Under the pieces are notes generated by a model. The model made no database searches, was not told the DNA's origin, and saw only the letters and a program-made list of their open reading frames with translations. A DNA stretch of 64,000 nt from positions 1-64,000 of the forward strand of contig JAGBEX010000013.1 in NCBI GenBank assembly GCA_017936765.1. Reading direction: 5' to 3'. Below, piece by piece: positions 31,195-40,800 of this stretch. Origin of the DNA: Clostridia bacterium. Lineage in GTDB: Bacteria; Bacillota; Clostridia; Christensenellales; Aristaeellaceae. The position numbers and the translations under genes were made by a program. Within the stretch, counting starts at the first letter, position 1. Each line of letters begins with the position of its first letter.

Positions 31195-31206
31195 ATTGTA
31201 TACAAT
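31195..31206. promoter_or_regulatory. Palindromic operator candidate before aconitase
   Basis: ATTGTATACAAT is a perfect 12-bp palindrome placed just after the predicted transcription start. TTGTATACAA fits the TNGT-n-ACNA pattern of GntR-family operators. The regulator is not identified. Confidence 0.5.
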
Positions 31207-31237
31207 ACGAAAATATACGTATCATGGAGGCAATGCA

Positions 31238-33169
31238 ATGAATCTTACACAGAAAATCCTCGCCGCCCACCTGCTGACGGGCGAGCTTGTTCCCGGCACG
31301 GAGATCTCCATCCGCATCGACCAGACCCTCACCCAGGACTCCACCGGCACCATGGCGTATCTTCAGTTCGAGGCCATGGGCGTGGATCGGGTGAAGACCA
31401 AGAAGTCCGTGGCCTACATCGACCACAACACCCTGCAAACCGGCTTTGAAAACGCCGACGACCACCAGTACATCCAGTCCGTGACCAAGAAGCACGGCAT
31501 TTATTGCTCCAAGCCCGGCAACGGCATTTGCCACCAGGTGCAGCTGGAGCGCTTTGGCGTGCCTGGCTACACCCTGCTGGGCAGCGACAGCCACACCCCC
31601 ACCGGCGGCGGCATCGGTATGCTGGCCATCGGCGCGGGCGGCCTGGACGTGGCCGTGGCCATGGGCGGCGGCGCTTATTTCCTCTCCTGCCCGAAGGTGG
31701 TGGGCATCAAGCTCACCGGCAAATTGAACTATGGCGTGGCCGCCAAGGACATCATTCTGGAAGTGCTGCGCCGCCTCACCGTGAAGGGCGGCGTGGGCAA
31801 GGTGATGGAATACATCGGCGACGGTGTGGCCACCCTCACCGTGCCGGAGCGCGCCACCATCACCAACATGGGTGCCGAGCTGGGCGCTACCACCTCCATC
31901 TTCCCCTCTGACGATGTGACCCGCGCCTTCCTGAAGGCCCAGGGCCGCGAGCAGGACTGGACGGAGCTGAAGCCCGACGCCGACGCCACCTACGACGAGA
32001 TCGTGGAGATCGACCTGAACATCCTGGAACCCCTGGTGGCCAAGCCCCACATGCCCGACATCGTGGAAACGGTGAAGGAATGCGGCCCCATCAAGGTGGA
32101 TCAGGTGTTCATCGGCTCCTGCACCAATTCCTCCTATACCGATATGATGCGCGTTGCCCGCATCCTGAAGGGCAAGACCGTGCATCCCGACGTGAGCCTG
32201 GTCATTGGTCCCGGCTCCAAGCAGGTGCTGACCATGCTGGCCCGCAACGGCGCTCTGGCGGATATGCTGGGCGCGGGCGCCCGCATCCTGGAAAGTGCCT
32301 GTGGTCCCTGCATCGGCATGGGTCAGGCACCCAAGTCCAACGCCATCTCTGTGCGCACCAACAACCGCAACTTCTTTGGCCGCAGCGGCACCAAGAGCGC
32401 GGGCATCTACCTGGTCTCCTGCGAAACGGCGGCCATCACCGCCCTCACCGGCGTGCTGACCGACCCCCGTTGCCTGGACATCGACCTGGATATCCCCCTG
32501 CCCGAGGCCTTTGAGGTTAACGACAACCTGGTGATCCCCCCGGTGGAACCCGGCGCAGAGGACACCGTGGAGGTCGTCCGCGGCCCCAACATCAAGCCCT
32601 TCCCCATGGGCAAGGCGCTGGCCGAGGATGTGTCCGGCAAGGTGCTGTTGAAAATGGAGGACAACATCACCACCGACCACATCGCGCCCTCCGATGCCAA
32701 GCTGCTGCCCTTCCGCTCCAATGTGCCCTATCTCTCCGACTTCTGCCTGACTCCCGTGGACAAGGACTTCCCTGCCCGCGCCAAGGCCGAGGGCGGCGGC
32801 ATGCTGGTGGCCGGCAGCAACTACGGCCAGGGCTCCAGCCGCGAGCACGCTGCCCTGGTGCCCCTGTACCTGGGCATCCGTGCGGTGATCGCCAAGAGCT
32901 TCGCCCGCATCCACCAGGCCAACCTGATCAACAACGGCATCCTGCCCATGACCTTTGAAAACGAGGCGGACTACGACCGCATCGACATGGCCGATGTGCT
33001 GACCCTGCCCGGCGTCCGCGCCCTGGTGGAACAAGGCAGCGAGAAGTTCGTCCTGCGCAACGAGACCAAGGGCGAAGAATACACGGTGCTTTTGCCCCTC
33101 ACCCAGCGCCAGAAGGGCTGCATCCTCTGCGGCGGCCTGCTGAACTTCACCCGCGAAAGCGCCAAGTAA
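31238..33169 (+). CDS. Aconitate hydratase
   Basis: A 643-residue monomeric aconitase of the short anaerobe type, interconverting citrate and isocitrate, most likely for 2-oxoglutarate and glutamate supply. The [4Fe-4S] ligands are Cys295 (GSCTNS), Cys355 and Cys358 (ACGPCIG). GSDSHTPTGGG at about 115-125 and the swivelling domain's NYGQGSSREHAA are intact. GGAGG precedes ATG 31238. A HAD phosphatase gene starts 9 bp after the stop. No citrate synthase or isocitrate dehydrogenase is in the window. Homoaconitase/IPM isomerase is less likely, because both domains are fused in the aconitase order. Confidence 0.9.
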   Translation: MNLTQKILAAHLLTGELVPGTEISIRIDQTLTQDSTGTMAYLQFEAMGVDRVKTKKSVAYIDHNTLQTGFENADDHQYIQSVTKKHGIYCSKPGNGICHQVQLERFGVPGYTLLGSDSHTPTGGGIGMLAIGAGGLDVAVAMGGGAYFLSCPKVVGIKLTGKLNYGVAAKDIILEVLRRLTVKGGVGKVMEYIGDGVATLTVPERATITNMGAELGATTSIFPSDDVTRAFLKAQGREQDWTELKPDADATYDEIVEIDLNILEPLVAKPHMPDIVETVKECGPIKVDQVFIGSCTNSSYTDMMRVARILKGKTVHPDVSLVIGPGSKQVLTMLARNGALADMLGAGARILESACGPCIGMGQAPKSNAISVRTNNRNFFGRSGTKSAGIYLVSCETAAITALTGVLTDPRCLDIDLDIPLPEAFEVNDNLVIPPVEPGAEDTVEVVRGPNIKPFPMGKALAEDVSGKVLLKMEDNITTDHIAPSDAKLLPFRSNVPYLSDFCLTPVDKDFPARAKAEGGGMLVAGSNYGQGSSREHAALVPLYLGIRAVIAKSFARIHQANLINNGILPMTFENEADYDRIDMADVLTLPGVRALVEQGSEKFVLRNETKGEEYTVLLPLTQRQKGCILCGGLLNFTRESAK

Positions 33170-33178
33170 GGAGGCACC

Positions 33179-33862
33179 ATGCGTTACCGCTATCTGCTGG
33201 CCGATAACGACAACACCCTCATGGACTTTGACGCAGCGGAGCGCAAGTCCCTCCGGGATGCGCTGACCGCCTTCGGCAAGCCCTTCTCCGACGAGGTGTT
33301 CACCACCTACCACCACATCAACAAGCTTTTGTGGGAAGCCCTCGAGCGGGGCGAGACCACCCAGGCTGCGCTGAAAATCGAGCGCTTTGCCCAGCTGTGC
33401 CAGCATTACGGCTGGCAGGATGTGGACACCAAGGCCCTGGCCGTGACCTTTCAGGATAAGCTCTCCACCCACGCCGACCTTCTGCCCGGCGCCATGCACC
33501 TTTTGCAGGCCGTTCACGGCAAAATGAAGATCGCCCTGGTGTCCAATGGTGTCAGCGCCACCCAGCGCGGCCGCCTCAGCGTGTGCGAGTTCACGCCCTT
33601 GCTGGATGCGGTCATCATTTCCGAGGAGATCGGCGTCAGCAAGCCCAACCCCCTCATGGTGGAAAAAGCCCTCGAGCTGCTGGGCTGCACCGATAAGCGG
33701 GAGGCCGTGTTCCTGGGTGACAGCCACTCTGCCGACATCGCCGCCGCGCATAACGCGGGCGTGGACAGCATCTGGCTCACCCGCCACGGCAAGGGGCAGA
33801 GCGACAAGGCCACCTACGTCGTGGAATCCCTGGAGGAAGCCGAGGCCCTGCTGCTGCAATGA
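33179..33862 (+). CDS. YjjG-family HAD phosphatase
   Basis: A 227-residue HAD-IA enzyme resembling the YjjG noncanonical pyrimidine nucleotidases, which dephosphorylate unusual nucleotides. Motif I is LADNDNTLMDF with the nucleophile Asp9 and Asp11, motif II VSNGVS, motif III GVSKPNP, and motif IV GDSHSADI. AAGGAGG at 9 bp after the aconitase stop indicates cotranscription with aconitase, though the two functions are not obviously linked. Substrate assignment rests on family similarity only. Confidence 0.82.
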   Translation: MRYRYLLADNDNTLMDFDAAERKSLRDALTAFGKPFSDEVFTTYHHINKLLWEALERGETTQAALKIERFAQLCQHYGWQDVDTKALAVTFQDKLSTHADLLPGAMHLLQAVHGKMKIALVSNGVSATQRGRLSVCEFTPLLDAVIISEEIGVSKPNPLMVEKALELLGCTDKREAVFLGDSHSADIAAAHNAGVDSIWLTRHGKGQSDKATYVVESLEEAEALLLQ

Positions 33863-33889
33863 TCCCCCCGACCCCATGGGAGGTACCCT

Positions 33890-34201
33890 ATGGAACTGAC
33901 TGTTACCCTCAAGAATTTCCTGAACGGATCCGGCAAACTCACCGTGTTCCCCGCCAAGCGGAAGATGAAGATCTACGCGCTCCTGTACCTGGCGCAGAAG
34001 TTTGAGCCAAACAGGGACTACGCCGAGCGGGAGATCAACGACATTCTGCTGGACTGGCACACCTTTGGCGATCCCGCCACGCTGCGCCGGGAACTCTACG
34101 ATTATCACTTCCTCGACCGCAGCACGGACGGCAGGCTCTACCGGCTTGCCCTGCAGCTGCCGGAAGCGGACGTGGACGCCTGGGTTCAGGCACAATTGTA
34201 A
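33890..34201 (+). CDS. DUF2087 domain protein
   Basis: A 103-residue DUF2087 protein. The hallmark is FPAKRKMKIYALLYLAQKF near residues 20-38, followed by REINDILLDWHTFGDPATLRRELYDYHFLDR, which resembles a winged-helix fold. In other bacteria the domain is often fused to or beside HTH regulators, so nucleic-acid binding is plausible but unproven. GGGAGG precedes the ATG, 27 bp after the HAD gene. A terminator follows, so aconitase-HAD-DUF2087 may be one transcript. Confidence 0.85.
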   Translation: MELTVTLKNFLNGSGKLTVFPAKRKMKIYALLYLAQKFEPNRDYAEREINDILLDWHTFGDPATLRRELYDYHFLDRSTDGRLYRLALQLPEADVDAWVQAQL

Positions 34202-34210
34202 ATCAACACC

Positions 34211-34247
34211 TGCGGGGAGCGATCTGCCATCGCCCCCGCATTTTTTT
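34211..34247 (+). terminator. Intrinsic terminator with GCGATC-type repeat
   Basis: TGCGGGGAGCGAT pairs with ATCGCCCCCGCA before seven T. The stem resembles the GGGGCGATCTGCGATCGCCC strings at 6342-6366 and 18255-18277. Confidence 0.8.
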
Positions 34248-34260
34248 GTGCAAGCGCCCC

Positions 34261-34289
34261 TTGCCAAGCCGTCCCCGCCATGCTACACT
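34261..34289 (+). promoter_or_regulatory. Promoter of the esterase gene
   Basis: TTGCCA (34261-34266), 17 bp, TACACT (34284-34289). Confidence 0.6.
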
Positions 34290-34320
34290 AAGAAAAACTG
34301 TTCGTTGGAGGTGCCACCCA

Positions 34321-35088
34321 ATGGCCTTTCTGCAAGTACAATTCTTTTCCGAGACGCTGAACGTGGCGTCCACCGTAAACGTCATCATGCCCGAACCCAG
34401 CCAGGGCATCGGCATCACCGCCGCCCAGTCCGGCGAGCTGCCCAAGGTGCTGTATCTGCTGCATGGCTACAGCGACGATCACTCCATCTGGATGCGCCGC
34501 ACCTCCGTGGAGCGCTACGCTGCCGAGCATAACCTGGCGGTGATCATGCCCGCGGTGAACCACAGCTTCTACACCAACGAGGTGCAGGGCGAGCGCTATT
34601 GGGATTACGTCAACGAAGAGCTGCCCCGCGCCATGCATCGCTTCTTCCGCCTGTCCGATAAGCCCGAGGATACCTTTGTGGCCGGGCTTTCCATGGGCGG
34701 CTACGGCGCCATGAAGCTGGCGCTGACCCACCCGGAGCGTTTCGGTGCAGCGGCAAGCTTCTCCGGCGCCACGGACATCTGCGACATGACCGGCCGCCGC
34801 CAGGATCGTCTGGACAACTTCAAGCGGGTCTTCGGCCCCCTGAGCCGCATGAAGGGCAGCCAGCACGACCTGTTCCACCTGATGAAGAACAAGCCGGAGA
34901 ACGCGCCCAGGCTCTATGTATCCTGCGGCACGGCGGATTTCCTGTATCACCAGCATCAGAAATTCATCCCCGCGCTGGAAAAGTACGGCTGGGACGTGAC
35001 CCACTACGAGGAGCCGGACGCCGTGCATGAGTGGGGCTTCTGGGATCGGGAGATCAAAAAGTTCATTCCCTTTGCCATGAAAAAGTAA
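34321..35088 (+). CDS. Alpha/beta-hydrolase, esterase D/tributyrin esterase family
   Basis: A 255-residue serine esterase (PF00756-type). The nucleophile elbow GLSMGGYG lies at about residues 123-130, the oxyanion region LYLLHGYSDDHSIW at about 44-57, and the catalytic His in AVHEWGFWD near 238. It lacks a signal peptide, so intracellular hydrolysis of short acyl esters, for example acetylated sugars, is likely. GGAGGTG precedes the ATG. It is monocistronic between a promoter and a strong terminator. S-formylglutathione hydrolase activity is an alternative within the family. Confidence 0.85.
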   Translation: MAFLQVQFFSETLNVASTVNVIMPEPSQGIGITAAQSGELPKVLYLLHGYSDDHSIWMRRTSVERYAAEHNLAVIMPAVNHSFYTNEVQGERYWDYVNEELPRAMHRFFRLSDKPEDTFVAGLSMGGYGAMKLALTHPERFGAAASFSGATDICDMTGRRQDRLDNFKRVFGPLSRMKGSQHDLFHLMKNKPENAPRLYVSCGTADFLYHQHQKFIPALEKYGWDVTHYEEPDAVHEWGFWDREIKKFIPFAMKK

Positions 35089-35097
35089 GCATAAAAA

Positions 35098-35132
35098 GAC
35101 CGCTCAGTCCCGAAGGACTGAGCAGCTTTTTT
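35098..35132. terminator. Bidirectional terminator
   Basis: GCTCAGTCC-CGAA-GGACTGAGC with T runs on both strands, between the convergent esterase and flavoprotein genes. Confidence 0.85.
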
Positions 35133-35164
35133 ATGTGGCAGAGAGGCTCCGCCACTTCGGTGAC

Positions 35165-36940
35165 TTACTTCTGCAGAGCAGCGGATTCGCCAGCAATGCG
35201 GCCGAACACGATGGTGTCGGTCAAAGCGTTGCCGCCCAGACGGTTGGTGCCGTGGATACCACCGGTCACCTCGCCAGCAGCGTACAGGTTCTCGATGATC
35301 TCACCGCTCTCGTTGTACACGCGGCACAGGGTATCGATGCGGACGCCGCCCATGGTGTGATGCACGGTGGGCACGCGGGCGCCAGCATAGAAGGGGCCGT
35401 TGTCGATGGGAGCGCCGAACAGGGTGCGGCCGAACTGGTCAGCCTGGCCTTCCTTGGCGCCGCCGATGCAGTACTCGTTGTACTCAGCAATGGTGGCCTT
35501 CAGGTTGGCAGCGTCCACGTTCATCAGCACAGCCAGCTCGTCCAGGGTGTCGGCCTTCACAGCGCGGCCAGCTTCCACCAGCTGGTTGGCGCTCTCGCCG
35601 AAGTTGTTCAGCTCGTCGCCGGTGGGATAGGTATCGGAGTCCATCACGATCCACATGTAAGCGTCTTCCTGAGCAAACAGGTCGCGGGTCATGTCGTCGC
35701 GGCGGCCGCCCTCATCGCCATAGCGCAGGCCGGACTTGTTCACGAAGATACGGGAATCAACACCATGCTCGATGTTGCCGGACAGGGAGCCGGTCACAGG
35801 ATCGCCCAGGGGCAGCAGCTGAATGTTGCCCATCTGGATGAAGTCAGCCTGCAGCTTCTGCAGCATCTTCACGCCGTCGCCGGTAGCGCCGGGATGGTTA
35901 GTGGACAGAACCTTCTCGTCCAGCATACCCCAGATGGCGTCGTAGGCCATGCGCAGCTCAACGTTCTTGGAGAAGCCGCCGGTGGCCACCACAACGCTCT
36001 TGGCATTGATGGTCACGGTGTTGCCGGTCTCGCCGGTGCAGACGATGCCGCAAACCTCGCCCTTCTCGTTCACCAGGATCTCTTCAGCCTTGGTGTTGAG
36101 CATCAGGTCGATCTTGTCGGTGTTGTCGATGTACTTGCCATAGGTCTCAAAGAAGCCAGCGCTGGCCTTGCCGGCGGGCTTCCAGGCGCGGGGCCACAGG
36201 CCGCCGGACACGGTGAACACAGCGTCCTCGCCCAGCCATTCCATGCCCAGCTCCTTGGTCCACTGGATGCCGTCATAGGCATTGGACACCAGGGTCATCA
36301 CCAGCTCGGGATCGCCCTGATAGTCGCCGCCAGACAGGGTCTGGGTGTAGTGCCAGTACACAGAGTCGTTCTGCTTGATGGCGAACTCGCTGCGGTCTTC
36401 CACAGCGTTCACAGCGCCGCCAGCCAGAATGGTGTTGCCGCCCACCTTGGGCATCTTTTCCACCACGATGACCTTGGCGCCATTCTGCTCGGCAGTGATG
36501 GCAGCAGCCAGGCCAGCGCCGCCAGCACCGATCACGACCACGTCGGCCTCCAGGGTCTGGTCAGCGCCCTTTTCCACCACAACTTCCTTCTTTTCCATCA
36601 GGGCAGTGATGTCAACGCCGTTGCTCTCCAGGGCGTCCTTGGCAGCCGCCAGAATGCCCTGAGAGGTGAAGGTAGCACCGGAAACGGTGTCCACGTTGAT
36701 GGAGTTCAGTTCCTTCATGTCAGCGGGAACCTTCTCCACAGCGGTGTCGCACACGCCGGGGGTGTCGTTGCACTCGTCCACGGTCACATCAACGATGGAG
36801 CCGTCGTCAGCCAGGGTCACGGTGACCTTGATGTCGCCCGCAAAGCCCTTGCCGGTGCCGGTGTAGCTGTTGTCAGCCAGAGCCAGACCAGCGGTCATCA
36901 TCATGGCCAGAGCCAGAATCAGAGCCAGAATCTTCTTCAT
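35165..36940 (-). CDS. Exported FMN-binding, FAD-dependent reductase (fumarate reductase-like)
   Basis: A 591-residue protein with a signal peptide (1-22, ALILALAMMMTAGLALA). It has an FMN-binding domain (about 25-110) with flavinylation motif DTVSGATFT, likely at Thr90, and a fumarate-reductase-type FAD domain starting VVVIGAGGAGLAAA near 133. Substrate-domain motifs HHTMGG and GTNRLGGNAL are intact. This layout matches the extracellular flavin reductases that gut Firmicutes use for anaerobic respiration; the acceptor (fumarate, urocanate, cinnamate or other) cannot be read here. No haem motif or lipobox. AAGGAGG precedes ATG 36940. No apbE or electron-transfer genes are nearby. Confidence 0.88.
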   Translation of the reverse strand: MKKILALILALAMMMTAGLALADNSYTGTGKGFAGDIKVTVTLADDGSIVDVTVDECNDTPGVCDTAVEKVPADMKELNSINVDTVSGATFTSQGILAAAKDALESNGVDITALMEKKEVVVEKGADQTLEADVVVIGAGGAGLAAAITAEQNGAKVIVVEKMPKVGGNTILAGGAVNAVEDRSEFAIKQNDSVYWHYTQTLSGGDYQGDPELVMTLVSNAYDGIQWTKELGMEWLGEDAVFTVSGGLWPRAWKPAGKASAGFFETYGKYIDNTDKIDLMLNTKAEEILVNEKGEVCGIVCTGETGNTVTINAKSVVVATGGFSKNVELRMAYDAIWGMLDEKVLSTNHPGATGDGVKMLQKLQADFIQMGNIQLLPLGDPVTGSLSGNIEHGVDSRIFVNKSGLRYGDEGGRRDDMTRDLFAQEDAYMWIVMDSDTYPTGDELNNFGESANQLVEAGRAVKADTLDELAVLMNVDAANLKATIAEYNEYCIGGAKEGQADQFGRTLFGAPIDNGPFYAGARVPTVHHTMGGVRIDTLCRVYNESGEIIENLYAAGEVTGGIHGTNRLGGNALTDTIVFGRIAGESAALQK

Positions 36941-36967
36941 GGTATCTTCCTCCTTATTTCTCTTTGA

Positions 36968-36985
36968 TTGACAAAACTTTGTCAA
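36968..36985. promoter_or_regulatory. 18-bp palindrome, operator candidate
   Basis: TTGACAAAACTTTGTCAA is a perfect 8-2-8 inverted repeat located between the -10 box and the ribosome site of the flavoprotein gene, a repressor-type position. Confidence 0.6.
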
Positions 36986-36997
36986 CCTTTGGTATAT

Positions 36998-37025
36998 ATT
37001 ATATCATATTCCATGTATGATTCAA
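36998..37025 (-). promoter_or_regulatory. Promoter of the exported flavoprotein gene
   Basis: TTGAAT (37025-37020), 16-bp spacer, TATAAT (37003-36998) in a very AT-rich stretch. Confidence 0.65.
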
Positions 37026-37082
37026 TAGTCTTTTCTTGATATTCTTTCAGACTTTTTTATCCTTCCTTCACACTTCCCGTAT

Positions 37083-37111
37083 AGGAAAAGCCGCAGCAAG
37101 TTCGCTGCGGC
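37083..37111 (-). terminator. Terminator of recA
   Basis: GCCGCAGC pairs with GCTGCGGC; the minus-strand tail is CTTTTCC. Confidence 0.7.
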
Positions 37112-37118
37112 TGAAATG

Positions 37119-38252
<1,134 letters not shown>

Positions 38253-38274
38253 GTTGAACACATCCTTTCAACTC

Positions 38275-38291
38275 GATAGGATTATCCTATC
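38275..38291. promoter_or_regulatory. Perfect 17-bp palindrome over the recA -10 box
   Basis: GATAGGATTATCCTATC (8-1-8) covers the recA -10 hexamer. It does not match the Bacillus LexA box GAAC-n4-GTTC. Candidate operator for an SOS or other repressor. Confidence 0.5.
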
Positions 38292-38312
38292 ATGCTCTGT
38301 TCGCATTTGCAA
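38284..38312 (-). promoter_or_regulatory. Promoter of recA
   Basis: TTGCAA (38312-38307), 17 bp, TAGGAT (38289-38284) on the minus strand. Confidence 0.7.
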
Positions 38313-38410
38313 GGGGAACACCCGAAAAAACTCCACAAATCGACACCCAAACACCCCTGCATCATCCGCGTCGCGGCGCATCCGTTATGCGCCGTGACCC
38401 CCACAAAGGA

Positions 38411-38442
38411 AAAACCCACTTCCAACAACTGAAAGTGGGTTT
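38411..38442 (-). terminator. Terminator downstream of yebC
   Basis: AAACCCACTTTCAGTTG...AAGTGGGTTTTT reading on the minus strand; 190 bp after the yebC stop. Confidence 0.6.
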
Positions 38443-38570
38443 CGAAAGGGTGAGCGATGCTCGCGCCGCCAGTGGCGGAAGCAGCGAGCTGAGCGAATCA
38501 ACCGAAACGAGCATTCGAGCCTTTAGGCGAGAAGGCGACGATTGAGGTTGCGGATCGAACGGCCCTTCGT

Positions 38571-38622
38571 GGGATTCTTAAGGGCAAAGCCCTTAAGCGG
38601 AGTCCAGAGGCAGCGCCTCTGG
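38571..38622. repeat. Two-hairpin intergenic repeat element
   Basis: GGGATTCTTAAGGGC/GCCCTTAAG then GAGTCCAGAGGC/GCCTCTGG. Nearly identical to the reverse complement of 18074-18139, with shorter second stem. Confidence 0.7.
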
Positions 38623-38629
38623 CCCCTTA

Positions 38630-39376
38630 TCACTCCTCGTCTTCCTCTTCGGGAAGCTCGGCGTTGTGGTAGACGTTCTGCACGTCGTCGTTGTCGTCCA
38701 GCATATCCAGCAGCTTCTGGATGTTTTTGAGGGTGTCAGGATCGTCCACGGACACGGTGTTCTGGGGGATCTTGTTCACCTCGGCGGAGAGGAAGGACAG
38801 ACCCTGCTGCTCCAGGGCTTCGCGGACGGCGGAGAAATCGGCGGGAGAGGTGTAGATCTCGTAGACATCCTCCTCGGCCTTCATGTCTTCGGCACCGGCG
38901 TCCAGGGCCATCATCATCATCTCGTCCTCGTCGCTGCCGGGGGTACGCTCCACCACCAGCACGCCCTTCTCGTCGAACATGAAGGACACGGAGCCGGCGT
39001 TGCCCAGGTTGCCGCCGTTCTTGGCGAAGCAATGGCGCACGTCGGACACGGTGCGGTTGCGGTTATCGGTGATGGTATCCACGATCACCGCCACGCCACC
39101 GGGGGCATAGCCTTCGTAGGTGATCTGCTCGTAGTTCACGTCGCCCATTTCACCGGAGGCCTTCTTGATGGAACGCTGGATGTTATCGTTGGGCATATTG
39201 TTGGCCTTGGCCTTGGCGATCACGTCGCGCAGCTTGCCATTGGACTCGGGGTTGGCGCCGCCTTCGCGCACAGCGATGGCGATCTCGCGGCCGATCTTGG
39301 TGAAGATAGCGCCGCGCTTGGCGTCGGCCTTACCCTTCTTAGCCTGAATATTATGCCACTTGGAATGACCGGACAT
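38630..39376 (-). CDS. YebC/PmpR family protein (TACO1-like)
   Basis: A 248-residue YebC family protein. The start [15 protein letters not shown] is diagnostic, as are [40 protein letters not shown] and [15 protein letters not shown]. The family was described as transcriptional regulators, and more recently members have been linked to translation of difficult sequences, including polyproline; which applies here is open. GGAGGG precedes ATG 39376. It has its own promoter and is convergent with nothing. The last eight residues are almost all acidic. Confidence 0.95.
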   Translation of the reverse strand: MSGHSKWHNIQAKKGKADAKRGAIFTKIGREIAIAVREGGANPESNGKLRDVIAKAKANNMPNDNIQRSIKKASGEMGDVNYEQITYEGYAPGGVAVIVDTITDNRNRTVSDVRHCFAKNGGNLGNAGSVSFMFDEKGVLVVERTPGSDEDEMMMMALDAGAEDMKAEEDVYEIYTSPADFSAVREALEQQGLSFLSAEVNKIPQNTVSVDDPDTLKNIQKLLDMLDDNDDVQNVYHNAELPEEEDEE

Positions 39377-39425
39377 TGTATTCCCTCCTAATATATCAAA
39401 AAAGATACTCAAACAGAAACGTGTT

Positions 39426-39455
39426 ATTATACCACTATTCCCGTGGGCGCGTCAA
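39426..39455 (-). promoter_or_regulatory. Promoter of yebC
   Basis: TTGACG (39455-39450), 18 bp, TATAAT (39431-39426). Confidence 0.75.
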
Positions 39456-39546
39456 GTTTTATCCTGCATTCCTGCTATTTTTGCAGGGGAAAATGCATTC
39501 TTCGGCGAAATGATACCCAACACCACAAAAGATATGAGGCGACCCT

Positions 39547-40797
39547 ATGTCATACGAGCTTTATCTGAGCCAGATCGCCGCTGCGCTGGCTGAATCCACC
39601 GGCTGCACCGAACCCTCCGCCATCGCGCTGAATGCCGCCACCGCCCGCAGAAACGTGCAGGGCGAGATCGTGCGGGTCACCGCCCGGCTGGATGCTTATC
39701 TGTTCAAGAATGCCATGGGCGTGGGCATCCCCGGCGCGGACGAGCGCGGCGTGGAGCTGTGCGTGGCGCTGGGCATCACCGCTGGCGACAGCGAGGCAGG
39801 CATGAACGCCCTGCACACCGTGACAGCCCAGCAGCTGGCCGAGGGCAAGGCCCTGCGGGAGAAGATCACCGTGGAGATCGCTGAGGAAGCCCAGGGGCTG
39901 TACATCGAGACCGTGATCGAAACGGAATACGACTGTGTGCGGGTCATCACCAGCCAGAGCCACGACCACATTGCCCGCATCGAACACGCGCCCTTCGCCC
40001 CCTTTGCTGAAGAGGTGCTGGAGGCCGAGGAAGCCGAAGAGGTATGCGGCGACGTGGCGGCCTACCTTGACTTTGCCAACCATGTGCCGCTGGAGAAGCT
40101 GGCCTTCCTGAAATCCGCCCTGGACATGAACCGCCGGGTCTACCGCACCGCCGTGGAGAAGGGCATGGATCGCCAAGTGCTGCCCTCCATGATGCTGAAG
40201 GATCCCTCCGTGTTCGTGCAGGCCAAGCGTATGGCGGGTGCCGCCAGCTATGCCCGCATGAGCGGTGTTCCCCTGCCCGTGATGACCGCCACCGGCAGCG
40301 GCAACCAGGGGCTGACCCTGTTCCTCACCGTGGACGCCGCCGCCCAGGCCTTTGGCGCCGATGAAGAAAAGCTCCTGCGCGCCCTGGCGCTGGCCAACAT
40401 GGTGAACATCTACATCAAGAGCCACATCGGCCCGCTGAGCAGCGTGTGTGCCTGTGGCGTGGCCTCCGGCCTGGGTGCCTCCCTGGGCGCGGTGTATCTG
40501 CTGGGCGGCGGCGAAAAGGAAATGCTCCAGGCCGCCCGCAACATTCTGGGTTCCGTCAGCGGCATGATCTGCGATGGCGCCAAGGAGGGCTGTGCCAGCA
40601 AGGTAGCCCTCTCCGCAGGCCTGGCGGTGGAAGCCGCCTGCCTGGCCATGGAGGGCAGCGGCATCCACGCCCAGGACGGCATTCTGGACAACGATTTCGA
40701 CCACCTCATCGCCCACCTGGGCGAACTGGTGCTGGAGGGCATGGGCAAAACCAACAGCACCATTGTGAACATCATGATGAACGAAAAGAGGTGCTGA
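39547..40797 (+). CDS. cyuA: L-cysteine desulfidase / serine dehydratase-like Fe-S enzyme
   Basis: A 416-residue member of the CyuA (YhaM, UPF0597) family, which breaks L-cysteine to pyruvate, ammonia and sulfide using an oxygen-sensitive iron-sulfur cluster. Candidate cluster cysteines are Cys20 in GCTEPSAIAL, the CACG segment at about 301-304, and CDGAKEGC at about 341-348. ATGSGNQGLT is the conserved substrate-binding loop. The upstream ribosome site is weak (GAGGCGA). A GNAT gene follows 3 bp after the stop, so they form an operon. Confidence 0.87.
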   Translation: MSYELYLSQIAAALAESTGCTEPSAIALNAATARRNVQGEIVRVTARLDAYLFKNAMGVGIPGADERGVELCVALGITAGDSEAGMNALHTVTAQQLAEGKALREKITVEIAEEAQGLYIETVIETEYDCVRVITSQSHDHIARIEHAPFAPFAEEVLEAEEAEEVCGDVAAYLDFANHVPLEKLAFLKSALDMNRRVYRTAVEKGMDRQVLPSMMLKDPSVFVQAKRMAGAASYARMSGVPLPVMTATGSGNQGLTLFLTVDAAAQAFGADEEKLLRALALANMVNIYIKSHIGPLSSVCACGVASGLGASLGAVYLLGGGEKEMLQAARNILGSVSGMICDGAKEGCASKVALSAGLAVEAACLAMEGSGIHAQDGILDNDFDHLIAHLGELVLEGMGKTNSTIVNIMMNEKRC

Positions 40798-40800
40798 CCT

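Larger units (their letters stand above)
38313..38629. other. Gene-free stretch between yebC and recA
   Basis: It holds the yebC terminator (38411-38442), a run of small hairpins (GAGCGATGCTC; CGCC-AGT-GGCG; GGCGAGAAGGCG) and a two-hairpin repeat (38571-38622). I see no coding frame with a ribosome site and no tRNA. Confidence 0.5.

Noticed and set aside
30875..34267. 1130-codon minus-strand open frame
   Set aside because: It runs through the tRNA and opposite aconitase, the HAD gene and the DUF2087 gene, all with clear conserved motifs. Shadow frame.
36938..36985. The string TTGACA in the flavoprotein leader as a -35 box
   Set aside because: It is one arm of the 18-bp palindrome and has no -10 box at proper distance downstream on either strand; the TATAAT upstream with TTGAAT is the better promoter.
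38440..38570. CRISPR-like array in the yebC-recA gap
   Set aside because: Hairpins differ in sequence and spacing; there are no regular direct repeats or cas genes.
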